DNA of 63,422 nucleotides from Candidatus Limivivens intestinipullorum (GTDB lineage Bacteria > Bacillota > Clostridia > Lachnospirales > Lachnospiraceae), in contig DVIQ01000104.1 in NCBI GenBank assembly GCA_018711185.1, forward strand, positions 1 through 63,422, read 5' to 3'. The notes under the pieces were generated by a model that saw only the letters and a program-made list of their open reading frames with translations, made no database searches and was not told where the DNA came from. The position numbers and the translations under genes are program-made. Positions 8,367 to 16,810 of this stretch are shown here, one piece after another. Each line of letters begins with the position of its first letter. Positions within the stretch are counted from its first letter, which is position 1.

Positions 8367-8445
8367 TTGCTGTTCACGGCCCACCGGTCCGTGAACAGCA
8401 ACTTCGCGGATTCATTGGAAATTCGCTTCGCGAATGGGAATCCGC
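8366..8445. repeat. Two further nested inverted repeats after the mgl terminator
   Basis: First, a perfect 14-bp stem GTTGCTGTTCACGG / CCGTGAACAGCAAC at 8366-8402. Second, a nested palindrome at 8406-8445: outer GCGGATTC / GAATCCGC and inner ATTCGC / GCGAAT. Together with the terminator this is a cluster of three hairpins. It may be a dispersed intergenic repeat of the host genome. Confidence 0.7.
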
Positions 8446-8494
8446 TCACGCTCGAATCATTTTCTGTGCTGTAGTTACCGTTCCGGTTTCAGCG

Positions 8495-8523
8495 TTTACA
8501 ACTGGGAATGCTTCTGCTATAAT
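8495..8523 (+). promoter_or_regulatory. SigmaA-type promoter of the sensor operon
   Basis: TTTACA, 17 bases, TATAAT. The first gene starts at 8664. Nothing else is recognised in 8446-8663 apart from this promoter and the ribosome site GGAGG at 8654-8658. Confidence 0.7.
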
Positions 8524-8663
8524 TAACCGAATCAGGGAAGTCCCCTGCTTTTATTGCGCGGAGCAATACGAATGGAAGGCCAGAATGCCTGAAAAAGCGG
8601 CTGCCGCGGGCCAGGAAAGGCTGTCGAGGAGGCTGGAAAGCGGGGGGCGGGGCGGAGGAAAAA

Positions 8664-10280
8664 ATGGATTCTTATAAATATACCGTCCTCCTTGTGGATG
8701 ACGAGGAGGAAGTGATACAGGTTATCATGCGGAAAATAAACTGGGAGGGCCTGGGTTTTTCCGTGATCGGATACGCGACCAACGGGGTAAAGGCCTTCGA
8801 ATTGGTGGAGGAGTACCAGCCGGACGTGGTGATGACGGATATTAAAATGCCTTACATGGACGGCATCGAGCTGGCGGGGCGCATCAGGACGGAATATCCG
8901 GCCACGAAAATACTTTTTTTTACGGGCTTCGACGATTTTGAGTACGCGAAGGAGGCCGTGCATCTGGAGGCGGAGGAGTATATTTTAAAGCCGGTAAATT
9001 CCGTGGAAATGACGAATGTGTTTACGCGGATGAAGATAAAGCTGGATCAGGAGATCAGCGAAAAAAGAAATACGGAAACCCTTCAGCGGTACTATTTGGA
9101 ATCGCTGCCCCTTCTTCAGGCAAATTTTTATTCAACGCTGATCGAGGGACGCATCCGGGAGGAGGAACTTCCCAAGTATCTGGCGGACTGTCAGATTTCT
9201 CTGCCGGGGCCGTATTTCTGCTGTCTGGTCATTCATACCTCCGCAAGCCGCGCTCCCCAAAATATGAATCCCATGCTTCTGTCCACTTCGGTTCAGAAAC
9301 AAGCCAGGGAGCGGCTGGGAGAAAAGTGGAGAGCGAAGTTTTTTACCTATCTGGGCAACACGGTTTTGATTGCTCAGATGGGGACGGAAAACGAGGTGTC
9401 GGAGCTGACGGACGAGTGCGACCGCTTCTGCAGATATGTTCGCCGTATGATTGAGGCGGTGGTGACGGTTGGAATCGGCGAGGTGTGCGAAAACATACTG
9501 GACTTGTCCCAGTCCTATGCCGGAGCAAGGGAAGCCGTTTCCTACCGGGGAATTTATGGGGCCACCAGAGCCATCAATATCAAAGAGATCGCGCCCCAGG
9601 AAATCCGGGGTGCCGGAAATACGGGGGAGGAAGCCATGACGAATCTGTTTAAGATGATCCGGCTTGGATCCGAGGAGGAGGTCTCCCAGGCTGTGGAACG
9701 CTACTGGAAGCAGATTTCACTGCCGGAGATTTCTCTGCAGCAGCATCATATCGCCGTGATGGAGATGGTGAGCGCCCTGTATCGATTTTCAGCCAACAAT
9801 GAGATTGAAATGGAACAGGAGCCTTTTTTGGAGAACATGGGAGAACTGTATGTACGTCTTCTGGATCTGGAACCGGAGGCTCTGAAAAAATGGCTGTTGG
9901 AGACGAGCCTGCTTTTCAGGGAAAAGCTCATACGGGCCAGGAGCCGTTCCACGAAGTCGTTTGTGGTGAAGGCGATGGAGTATGTCCGGAGCCATTACGC
10001 GGACGAGGAGATTTCTCTGGATCAGGTATGTGAGGTTCTGGGCGTGTCCAGCTCCTATTTTTCGACGATTTTTAAAAAAGAAACGGGAAATTCTTTTATC
10101 GGGTATCTGACGGATTTCCGTATGGAGCAGGCCGCGCGTCTGCTCATCGGTACAAATGAGAAAAGCTATATTATCGCAAAGCAGGTGGGGTACGCGGACC
10201 CGAATTATTTCAGCTACGTTTTTAAAAGAAAATACGGCGTGTCCCCTTCAAAATACAGAACGGAGCATACAGAAAAGTGA
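8664..10280 (+). CDS. yesN: YesN-type response regulator with AraC DNA-binding domain
   Basis: 538 residues. A receiver domain (1-125) has the acidic pair LVDDEEE near residue 11-13 and the phospho-acceptor aspartate in VMTDIKMPYMDG (near 57). A middle region of about 290 residues follows. A C-terminal AraC-type double helix-turn-helix (about 435-535) contains the VLGVSSSYFSTIFKKETG and GYADPNYFSYVFKRKYG motifs. Cytoplasmic transcription factor, phosphorylated by the adjacent YesM kinase. The kinase gene start overlaps its stop by 4 bases (GTGA), so the two are co-translated. Likely targets are the transporter or catabolic genes nearby (inference). Confidence 0.93.
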   Translation: MDSYKYTVLLVDDEEEVIQVIMRKINWEGLGFSVIGYATNGVKAFELVEEYQPDVVMTDIKMPYMDGIELAGRIRTEYPATKILFFTGFDDFEYAKEAVHLEAEEYILKPVNSVEMTNVFTRMKIKLDQEISEKRNTETLQRYYLESLPLLQANFYSTLIEGRIREEELPKYLADCQISLPGPYFCCLVIHTSASRAPQNMNPMLLSTSVQKQARERLGEKWRAKFFTYLGNTVLIAQMGTENEVSELTDECDRFCRYVRRMIEAVVTVGIGEVCENILDLSQSYAGAREAVSYRGIYGATRAINIKEIAPQEIRGAGNTGEEAMTNLFKMIRLGSEEEVSQAVERYWKQISLPEISLQQHHIAVMEMVSALYRFSANNEIEMEQEPFLENMGELYVRLLDLEPEALKKWLLETSLLFREKLIRARSRSTKSFVVKAMEYVRSHYADEEISLDQVCEVLGVSSSYFSTIFKKETGNSFIGYLTDFRMEQAARLLIGTNEKSYIIAKQVGYADPNYFSYVFKRKYGVSPSKYRTEHTEK

Positions 10281-12091
10281 AACACAAAGCTTTCAGGCAG
10301 TGGAAGGAGCGCAGGTCCAGGGGAATCCAAACCACGCTTATGACGGCCTTCTCGGTTATTTCCATCTCCATTATGCTGATTCTGGGAATCGTGCTGTACG
10401 CCAGATTTTCCGCTCTGTCCAGGGGGGAGATTATCCAGAGCACAACGAAGCTTATGGAACAGACCGGGGAAAGTCTTGAGGATTATCTCATCAGTATGCG
10501 TCAGATTTCTGACGCTGCCTATTACAATGTTATAAAGGACAGTGATTTTTCCGACCAGGAGCAGGAAATCCAGGAGGGACTCAACCTTCTGTACGAAGCG
10601 AACAGGGATAATCTGCGCAGTATTGCCGTTTACAATGACTATGGGAGCCTTATGACGGCGGAGCCGGTGGCGATCCAGAAGGAAGATCCGGATATTACCA
10701 GGCAGGACTGGTATAAACAGGCCATGGATGAAACGGAAAATATGCATTTTTCAACGCCGCATATCCAAAATTTGTTTGATGACAACAGCTTCCGGTATTA
10801 CTGGGTGATCTCGCTGAGCAGGGTTGTGGAGCTGACGACCGGCGGCGATGCCCAGCAGGGAGTGCTGCTTGTGGACATGGATTATTCCAGCATTTCCAGG
10901 ATGATGAATCAGCTCAATACCATGAACAACGGACAGTATTATTATCTCTGCGACAGCAACGGAGAGATTATTTACCATCACCGGCAGCTCCAGCTGAGCA
11001 ATGGGATTGGAAGCGAGAATAACCAGGCAGTGGCGGACTATAAGGAGGGCGTGTACGATGAGGTATTCCAGGGGCAGCGCAGAAAGGTGATTGTGAATGC
11101 CATAAGCTACACCGGGTGGAAGCTTGTGGGGGTGATTCCTTACTCCGCCTTTACCCACGGGATGGTCAATATCCGGTATTTTATCATTATGCTGACGCTT
11201 TTGATGGCTATGATGCTGGTGTTTATCAACCGGGTGGTTTCCGTGAGGATTTCCAGGCCAATCCTGAAGCTGAACCATTCCGTCATGGAATATGAGGCGG
11301 GGAAGAAGCCGGAAATTTACATCGGAGGTTCCAGGGAGATCCGGTATCTCGGGTATTCGATCCGAAGCTCCTATGAGCAGATCCAGGAACTGATGCGGAA
11401 AATTCTATGGGAGCAGAACGAGCGCAGAAAGAGCGAGCTGGATGCTCTTCAGAGCCAGATTAATCCGCATTTTCTGTACAATACCCTGGACTCCATTACC
11501 TGGATGATTGAAGGCGGGCGAAACGATGAGGCGGCTTATATGATCACTCAGCTTGCCAGGCTTTTTCGGATCAGCCTTTCCGGCGGACGAACCATTATCA
11601 GCGTGGCTGACGAGCTCCAGCACGCGAAATGCTATATGAATATCCAGAAGGTGCGCTATAAGGATTCCTTCGATGTGACATTTGAGACAGACCCGGAAGT
11701 AGAGCGATGCTGCGTGGTGAAACTGATCCTGCAGCCCATACTGGAAAACGCCATTAATTACGGTATAAGCGGAATGGACGACTGCGGCAGGATTAAGGTT
11801 TCCGGCGCTTTGAAGGATGGAAAGGTGTTCCTTACCGTGGAGGACAACGGAATCGGAATCCCCCGGGAGGAAGTGGAGCTTCTTTTGACAGACGGCAGCC
11901 GGGTTCACAAAAAAGGATCCGGAGTGGGGCTTGTAAATGTAAATAACCGTCTCCAGATCCTGTTTGGAAAGGAATACGGTCTTCGCGTGGAGAGCGAGCC
12001 GGACGAAGGAACGAGAGTTATCATCTGCATTCCGGCAATTCCCTATAATGAAGAAAACCGGCGGCTTCTGGAAAACGGCCGTCTGCCGTGA
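10277..12091 (+). CDS. yesM: YesM/LytS-type sensor histidine kinase
   Basis: 604 residues with a GTG start inside the stop of the regulator gene. Membrane segment at about 20-42, an extracellular sensing domain to about 290, a second membrane segment (about 297-317), then a HAMP-like linker. The His_kinase domain carries the phospho-acceptor region QINPHFLYNTLDSI (about 395-408), and the HATPase_c domain has NAINYGI, DNGIGIPREE and GSGVGLVNVNNRL. Histidine kinases of this class often read sugar signals through a binding-fold partner, and two such proteins are encoded immediately downstream. Confidence 0.93.
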   Translation: MKHKAFRQWKERRSRGIQTTLMTAFSVISISIMLILGIVLYARFSALSRGEIIQSTTKLMEQTGESLEDYLISMRQISDAAYYNVIKDSDFSDQEQEIQEGLNLLYEANRDNLRSIAVYNDYGSLMTAEPVAIQKEDPDITRQDWYKQAMDETENMHFSTPHIQNLFDDNSFRYYWVISLSRVVELTTGGDAQQGVLLVDMDYSSISRMMNQLNTMNNGQYYYLCDSNGEIIYHHRQLQLSNGIGSENNQAVADYKEGVYDEVFQGQRRKVIVNAISYTGWKLVGVIPYSAFTHGMVNIRYFIIMLTLLMAMMLVFINRVVSVRISRPILKLNHSVMEYEAGKKPEIYIGGSREIRYLGYSIRSSYEQIQELMRKILWEQNERRKSELDALQSQINPHFLYNTLDSITWMIEGGRNDEAAYMITQLARLFRISLSGGRTIISVADELQHAKCYMNIQKVRYKDSFDVTFETDPEVERCCVVKLILQPILENAINYGISGMDDCGRIKVSGALKDGKVFLTVEDNGIGIPREEVELLLTDGSRVHKKGSGVGLVNVNNRLQILFGKEYGLRVESEPDEGTRVIICIPAIPYNEENRRLLENGRLP

Positions 12092-12130
12092 ATGACGGGA
12101 AAATAATAGATTTTTGCAGGAAAAGCGGCG

Positions 12131-13105
12131 ATGAAAAATAATAGCAAAAAGATTTTTATTTTAACAGAGGCGGTTCTGGCAGTTCTGGTGATTGTGACGG
12201 CCATCGCGATGGCCGGGGAGTGGAACGGACAGAAGCGGGGAAGGGTTTCGGTGATTGTCCGGAATTCGGATAACAGCCAGTGGTCCGCGTTTAAATATGG
12301 CCTTCGAATGGCGGCGGAAGACCTTGAAATGGAAATGTTTGTGGTCAGCACCGCGGAGCAGATGAGCGTGGAAGAGCAGGAAGAGCTGATTCAGTGGGAG
12401 ATCGACAATCATGTGGACGCGGTGATTGTGCAGCCTCTTCCGGGGGAAGAGGCCGCGCGGATGCTGGAAAGCGTGGGCGATCAGATTCCGCTGATGCTGC
12501 TGGAGTACGGTATTCCAAAGGAAGCGGGGGAGAATGGACTTCCGGTTGTCGGGCCGGACCATGAGGCCATGGGAAGGGCTTTGGCGGAGGAGCTGCTGAA
12601 GGATTACCAGGGAGATCTTCAGGGGAAAACGCTGGGTATCCTTGCGGAGAGTGAAGAATCGGAGGCAGTACGGAACCGGGAAAAAGGTTTTCTGGACGCT
12701 ATAGAAGGCAAAGGCGGCACGGTTCTGTGGTCCCTGTATGAGGGAGGAGAAACACGGGATCAAATTTTAGCCGGGCAGGAGGAGACGGATTTTGTGATCG
12801 CACTGGACAACGCGAGCTTGATCAGCGCGGGGGCGTCTTCCTCGTCCAATGATCTGCACGGCGCTCTTGTATATGGAATCGGAAATTCCACGGAAGCGGT
12901 CTACTATCTGGATGTGGGGAGTGTGGAGTGTCTGGTGGTTCCCGACGAATTCAGTATGGGATATGAGAGCCTGAACGAGGTGGCGGAAAAGCTGTCGTCC
13001 TTTTCCGGAACGATGGAAAACCAGACGGTATCCTATACGGTGATTCGCAGGGAAATGATTTTCACAGAGGAGAATCAGGAGCTTCTTTTCGCCATGAACC
13101 AGTAA
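12131..13105 (+). CDS. Membrane-anchored periplasmic-binding-fold protein, probable sugar sensor subunit
   Basis: 324 residues. A single N-terminal hydrophobic segment (about 8-28) is not followed by a clear cleavage site or lipobox, so it probably stays as an anchor. The rest looks like a type I periplasmic-binding fold (Peripla_BP_4 class): first strand VSVIVRNSDNSQWSAFKYG, DAVIVQPLPGEEA, VVGPDHEAMGRALAEEL and a second lobe. Clostridial XylFII, which anchors to the membrane and controls a LytS kinase, has this layout and gene context, so I infer a co-receptor for the upstream YesM. Several MglB sugar-contact residues are not recognisable, so the ligand may differ. It follows the kinase gene by 39 bases. 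Confidence 0.75.
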   Translation: MKNNSKKIFILTEAVLAVLVIVTAIAMAGEWNGQKRGRVSVIVRNSDNSQWSAFKYGLRMAAEDLEMEMFVVSTAEQMSVEEQEELIQWEIDNHVDAVIVQPLPGEEAARMLESVGDQIPLMLLEYGIPKEAGENGLPVVGPDHEAMGRALAEELLKDYQGDLQGKTLGILAESEESEAVRNREKGFLDAIEGKGGTVLWSLYEGGETRDQILAGQEETDFVIALDNASLISAGASSSSNDLHGALVYGIGNSTEAVYYLDVGSVECLVVPDEFSMGYESLNEVAEKLSSFSGTMENQTVSYTVIRREMIFTEENQELLFAMNQ

Positions 13106-13173
13106 ACAGGCGGAATGCTCCGGGATTTTGCAAAGCTGCGGCGGACGGCAATTTCGGATTTGGAGGTAGGAAG

Positions 13174-14202
13174 ATGAGGAGGAAAAAGGTTTTGGCAGCC
13201 GGCTTAGCGGTTTGCGCGGCGGCGGCGCTGCTGGATGGATGCCGGGGACAAAGAACCCAGGCGCCCCAAAGGCTCCAGGTGGGCGTTGCCTGCTACAATC
13301 AGAGCGACACCTTTATCAGCGAACTGACGGATTCCTTCCGGGAGCAGCTTGGCGGGGAAGAATACAAGGAGCTCGCTCCAACGGTAACGCTTAAAGACGC
13401 GGCCGGCCTCCAAAGAACCCAGGACGACCAGGTGAAGGAGCTGATCGATGAGGGCTGCAATGTTTTATGCGTGAATCTGGTTGACCGTACGGATCCCTCG
13501 GAAATCATTGAGCTTGCCAGGGAGAGCGGCGTTCCGATTATCTTTTTTAACCGGGAGCCGGTGAATGAGGATATGATGCAGTGGAGCGGCCTTTACTATG
13601 TGGGAGCGGACGCTGAGCAGTCCGGGGTGATGCAGGGAGAGCTGGCCGCGGACGCCATAAAGGCGGACAGCCGGATTGACCGGAATAAGGATGGAAAGAT
13701 TCAGTATGTGGTTCTGGAAGGGGAAGCCGGCCACCAGGACGCGATTCTCCGCACGGAAAAAGTGGCAGATACGCTGAAAAAAGAGGGCGTTGAGCTGGAA
13801 AAGCTGGGAAGCGGAGTGGCCAACTGGAACCGGGCCCAGGCGGAAAACCGTATGACCCAGATGATCGGCCAATACCAGAATCAGATTGAGCTTGTTTTGG
13901 CCAACAACGACGCTATGGCTCTGGGTGCCATTGACGCTTATGAGAAGCTGAATATCACAAAGGCTACATTCCCGATTTTCCTGGGGATTGACGGAACGGA
14001 CGAGGGGCTGAAGGCGGTGGAGGATTCCAAAATGGCGGGTACAGTCTACAACGACAAGGAAGGTCAGGCGGCGGCTATGGCAGAACTGGCGGCAGCCCTT
14101 GCTTCAGGAGAGGGAATGGATGAAATCGCGTTTGAAAATGAGAGATGTATTTATCTGCCCTATGCGAAAATCACAAAAGAAAATGTGGACGCGTTTCGCT
14201 GA
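13174..14202 (+). CDS. Galactose-binding lipoprotein, MglB family, conventional order
   Basis: 342 residues. Signal peptide with lipobox LLDGC (Cys near residue 22), so the mature protein is lipid-anchored. It follows MglB from end to end in normal order: CYNQSDTF (Asp14, Phe16), FFNREP (Asn91), GHQDAILR (His152, Asp154, Arg158), NW (Trp183), LANNDAM (Asn211), LGIDG (Asp236), TVYND (Asn256). The calcium loop DRNKDGKIQ is intact. All sugar contacts are therefore conserved. It sits in the two-component operon and not beside the transporter ATPase, so it may act in sensing, may also feed the importer, or both. The ribosome site GGAGG is well placed. It gives a direct internal reference for the permuted protein at 3804-5048. 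Confidence 0.93.
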   Translation: MRRKKVLAAGLAVCAAAALLDGCRGQRTQAPQRLQVGVACYNQSDTFISELTDSFREQLGGEEYKELAPTVTLKDAAGLQRTQDDQVKELIDEGCNVLCVNLVDRTDPSEIIELARESGVPIIFFNREPVNEDMMQWSGLYYVGADAEQSGVMQGELAADAIKADSRIDRNKDGKIQYVVLEGEAGHQDAILRTEKVADTLKKEGVELEKLGSGVANWNRAQAENRMTQMIGQYQNQIELVLANNDAMALGAIDAYEKLNITKATFPIFLGIDGTDEGLKAVEDSKMAGTVYNDKEGQAAAMAELAAALASGEGMDEIAFENERCIYLPYAKITKENVDAFR

Positions 14203-14213
14203 AAAGAACGTAA

Positions 14214-14242
14214 AAGGTCTGCGCATATGCTGCGCAGACCTT
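14214..14242. repeat. Palindromic intergenic repeat, family B copy
   Basis: Perfect 12-bp stem AAGGTCTGCGCA / TGCGCAGACCTT with a 5-base loop, followed by a degenerate copy of the GTAAGAACGTG tail. It lies between convergent genes and may also end transcription, though it lacks T-runs. Confidence 0.75.
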
Positions 14243-14256
14243 AGGAACGTAATTCA

Positions 14257-15252
14257 TCATTTCAGCGGGAAATAAAGAGAATCAAATTCTCCGACGATCT
14301 CGGAAACCGCTTCGTAAAGTCCGGGATACGTGGTCTCCGGGCCGCCCATGGTCAGCGCGGGGATCAGATATCTGGGGCCCGCGGCCTCGATCAGATCCTT
14401 CAGGCCTGCGCGTACCTTTTCCCGGGTCCAGTCCTCACGGTCGTATTTGCCGTTGTCCAGTCCGCCCATGACGGTGATCTTTCCGCCGTATTTCTTGATG
14501 ATCTCCGGGATGTTGTTGGTGGATACGGCGCCCTGGAAGACGTCTACTCCCATCTCGATCATTTCCGGAACCAGATCCGCGGCATAGGAATCGCTGTGGT
14601 GTACGATCACCTCCACGCCGTTCGCTTTCCAGTAGCCGTAAATCTTCTTGTAGGCGGGAAGCAGAAACTCGTCAAACATTTCTTTGGAAATGAAGAGGCT
14701 TGTCTGGCTGCCCCAGTCGTCGTGATGGAAGAGACAGTCCGGATGAACGTATTTGATGGTTTCCTCTGCCAGCGTAATCTCCCAGTCCGCCAGGTAGTCG
14801 ATGAGCTCATGCATGGCTTCCGGCTCCTCATAGAAGTTAATCATGGCGTCCTCCATACCCATGAGGTAATGAAGCTTTTCAAAAATACCGCAGAATACTT
14901 TGGCGGTGACGAACTTTTCCTTTCGGTCAATTTTGGAAACCTGCTCGACGGCGTCTTTCCACGCTTCCGCTGGAAGCACCAGGTTCGGGGCCTTTACATA
15001 GTCCCGCCAGCGGGTAATATCCTTGCATACCTTGTCCTCGCCCTCACAGCAGGGGAAGGGGCCGGGCGTGCCAGCGGGGAATTTATTTTTTACACCCCAG
15101 CCGTTGACCCATTCTCCGCCCGGAACAATGGTGCCGAAGTAGATGGGGAACAGCGGGTCGTTGACCCATTCCTGATATTCATACTGCTTTACAAAGCGGT
15201 CCGGATTTCCTCCCTTGATGGTTTCCATAAAATTTTCACGAATCGTAAGCAT
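14257..15252 (-). CDS. UroD-fold family protein
   Basis: 331 residues, full length for this family. Start supported by a GTGAGG-type ribosome site 8 bases upstream. Conserved motifs: GGNPDRFVKQYEY, LFHHDDWGSQTS (near 180), VHHSDSYAADLVPEM, STNNIPE and GGLDNGKYDREDW. Like the paralogue at 662-1654 it lacks the cysteines that bind zinc in MtaA/MtbA methyltransferases. It is the second gene of an operon with the UroD-fold gene at 15271-16581, 18 bases apart. Its product could act on a corrinoid, a tetrapyrrole or an unrelated small molecule; no corrinoid-binding protein is encoded nearby. Confidence 0.85.
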   Translation of the reverse strand: MLTIRENFMETIKGGNPDRFVKQYEYQEWVNDPLFPIYFGTIVPGGEWVNGWGVKNKFPAGTPGPFPCCEGEDKVCKDITRWRDYVKAPNLVLPAEAWKDAVEQVSKIDRKEKFVTAKVFCGIFEKLHYLMGMEDAMINFYEEPEAMHELIDYLADWEITLAEETIKYVHPDCLFHHDDWGSQTSLFISKEMFDEFLLPAYKKIYGYWKANGVEVIVHHSDSYAADLVPEMIEMGVDVFQGAVSTNNIPEIIKKYGGKITVMGGLDNGKYDREDWTREKVRAGLKDLIEAAGPRYLIPALTMGGPETTYPGLYEAVSEIVGEFDSLYFPLK

Positions 15253-15270
15253 ATCGTTTTCCTCACTTTC

Positions 15271-16581
15271 TTATTTTTTTCCGTATGTATAAAGGGTGTC
15301 GAACATGGCTTCCAGGTTTTCTCTCCTGGCGTTGTCGATGCAGCCGTTAAAATCAAAAATGTAGCCGCCGCCGGGGGCGCACAGATCGATCAGGCGTCTG
15401 GTCTCTTCCACAACCTGTTCTTTGGTACCGTGCTCTAGAAGATAGATCGGCAGATTGCCGCTGATGGCAGCCGTATCGCCAAGGATCTTCTTTGCCCGGG
15501 CCATGTCCACATTTTCGAAGTGGTAAATTACCTTTCCTTTTGGAACGTCTGCCAGCTGTTCGATGCGGGTGTTGTATTTTCCTTCTGTGTAAATGTAAGG
15601 GGTAACGCCCATATCGATCAGGGCCAGCATACATTTTTTCAGCGGCTTCCAGTAAATTTTTTCGTACTGGTCGGGACTCATGAATCCGTCCATTCCCTTG
15701 TGCAGCGGGAAGAAGACTCTTTTCACCGGCAGGGGAAGGGTTTTGAAATACTGCCAGGATTCGATCTGGATATCCGCCATCATATCGCAGGCCTCGGCAA
15801 GCTCATCGGCGTATTCAAGCTGATCGGTGAGTGTGGCGAGGGTGCCGCGGTAGTAGTCTCCGATGATATCAAAGGGAGCCTCTCCTGCGCCGGTGAACAT
15901 GGGCGGGAATCCAAGCTCAGCCAGTTTATTAGACACAGCGTTGGACGCGTCGGCCGCCTTTGCGTCCTCTTCGCCGATCCTGGCCAGAAGAGAGAAAGCT
16001 TCCTGGGCCTGCTTAGAATACAGAGACGCCAGCGGCGTGGTGTTCAGGACAATGGAGGGGACAAAACGGATGTCCGCCAGCCCTTTCAGAGCGGGAAAAG
16101 CCCGGGGAATGTATTTTCGCAGCATGAAACCGGTGAAATCCTTGAGAAGCTCCGGATACTCGTCTTCGCTCATGTATTCGTTTTCAATAACCTGGTGCGT
16201 GGAGAAATCCGGTACATGGGTGCCGGGTCTTCCGGGCCAGTCAATCATAGAGGACTGGGCCAGTTCATTGGCTTTGCCGCTTGTGAAAGCAGTGTGGGTG
16301 GTGGCGTCCGGCTGAAATTCCGTATAAAATTTCAGCAGGGCCTCCGACGCGGCCGGAAAATTGTACATGGCATCCTTGTAGGAAGAGCCTTCCAGATTGT
16401 AGGGAAGCGCGCCGAACATGGGGCAGATCGGAATGCGCTCCGGCTCCTTTAAGGCTATGGCGTCCTCTACCAGCTGAATCCGCCTGGAGAACTTCTCGGC
16501 TGCCGGCGCGTCGTTTTCCGCTGCCCGGACGCCGGTGGCAAACCAGGAAGAGCTTGCGTCAAAATTCTTTGATTCTCTCAT
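15271..16581 (-). CDS. UroD-fold family protein, longer form
   Basis: 436 residues, about 100 more than its neighbour. The extra length is mainly N-terminal (RRIQLVEDAIALKEPERIPICPMFG leads into the UroD barrel, shown here only by position 35-60). The C-terminal half has the typical TPYIYTEGKYNTRIEQL, YHFENVDMARAKK and ISGNLPIYLLEHGT segments. Cytoplasmic. Start supported by GGAGG upstream (TTACTATGAG context). First gene of a two-gene operon, divergent from the PucR-type regulator, which probably controls it. The substrate is not clear from sequence. Together with 14257-15252 it might form a two-component enzyme, since barrels of this family often work in pairs (inference). Confidence 0.8.
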   Translation of the reverse strand: MRESKNFDASSSWFATGVRAAENDAPAAEKFSRRIQLVEDAIALKEPERIPICPMFGALPYNLEGSSYKDAMYNFPAASEALLKFYTEFQPDATTHTAFTSGKANELAQSSMIDWPGRPGTHVPDFSTHQVIENEYMSEDEYPELLKDFTGFMLRKYIPRAFPALKGLADIRFVPSIVLNTTPLASLYSKQAQEAFSLLARIGEEDAKAADASNAVSNKLAELGFPPMFTGAGEAPFDIIGDYYRGTLATLTDQLEYADELAEACDMMADIQIESWQYFKTLPLPVKRVFFPLHKGMDGFMSPDQYEKIYWKPLKKCMLALIDMGVTPYIYTEGKYNTRIEQLADVPKGKVIYHFENVDMARAKKILGDTAAISGNLPIYLLEHGTKEQVVEETRRLIDLCAPGGGYIFDFNGCIDNARRENLEAMFDTLYTYGKK

Positions 16582-16697
16582 AGTAACCTCCTTTGTTCAT
16601 TGACTTTTTCCTCGATTCCAATTATAGTTTCATTATAACAAAGAGACAATTTGTGTATATAGCTGAATAATACATGGATTTTGCTGAAAAAAATCTG

Positions 16698-16721
16698 ATT
16701 TTCGTCTGTATAGACGAAAAT
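16698..16721. promoter_or_regulatory. Candidate operator between UroD-fold operon and PucR-type regulator
   Basis: Perfect inverted repeat ATTTTCGTC, 6 bases, GACGAAAAT in the divergent intergenic region. The position fits binding by the regulator encoded at 16811. It could instead be a leader hairpin. Confidence 0.5.
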
Positions 16722-16810
16722 GTTTCTGAAGGATTCCGTGAACGGGAATGAAGTCTAAAGCGGGTGTCTGCCGCGGAACCTTTGTATTTCACATTTGGGA
16801 GGAAGGGAAA

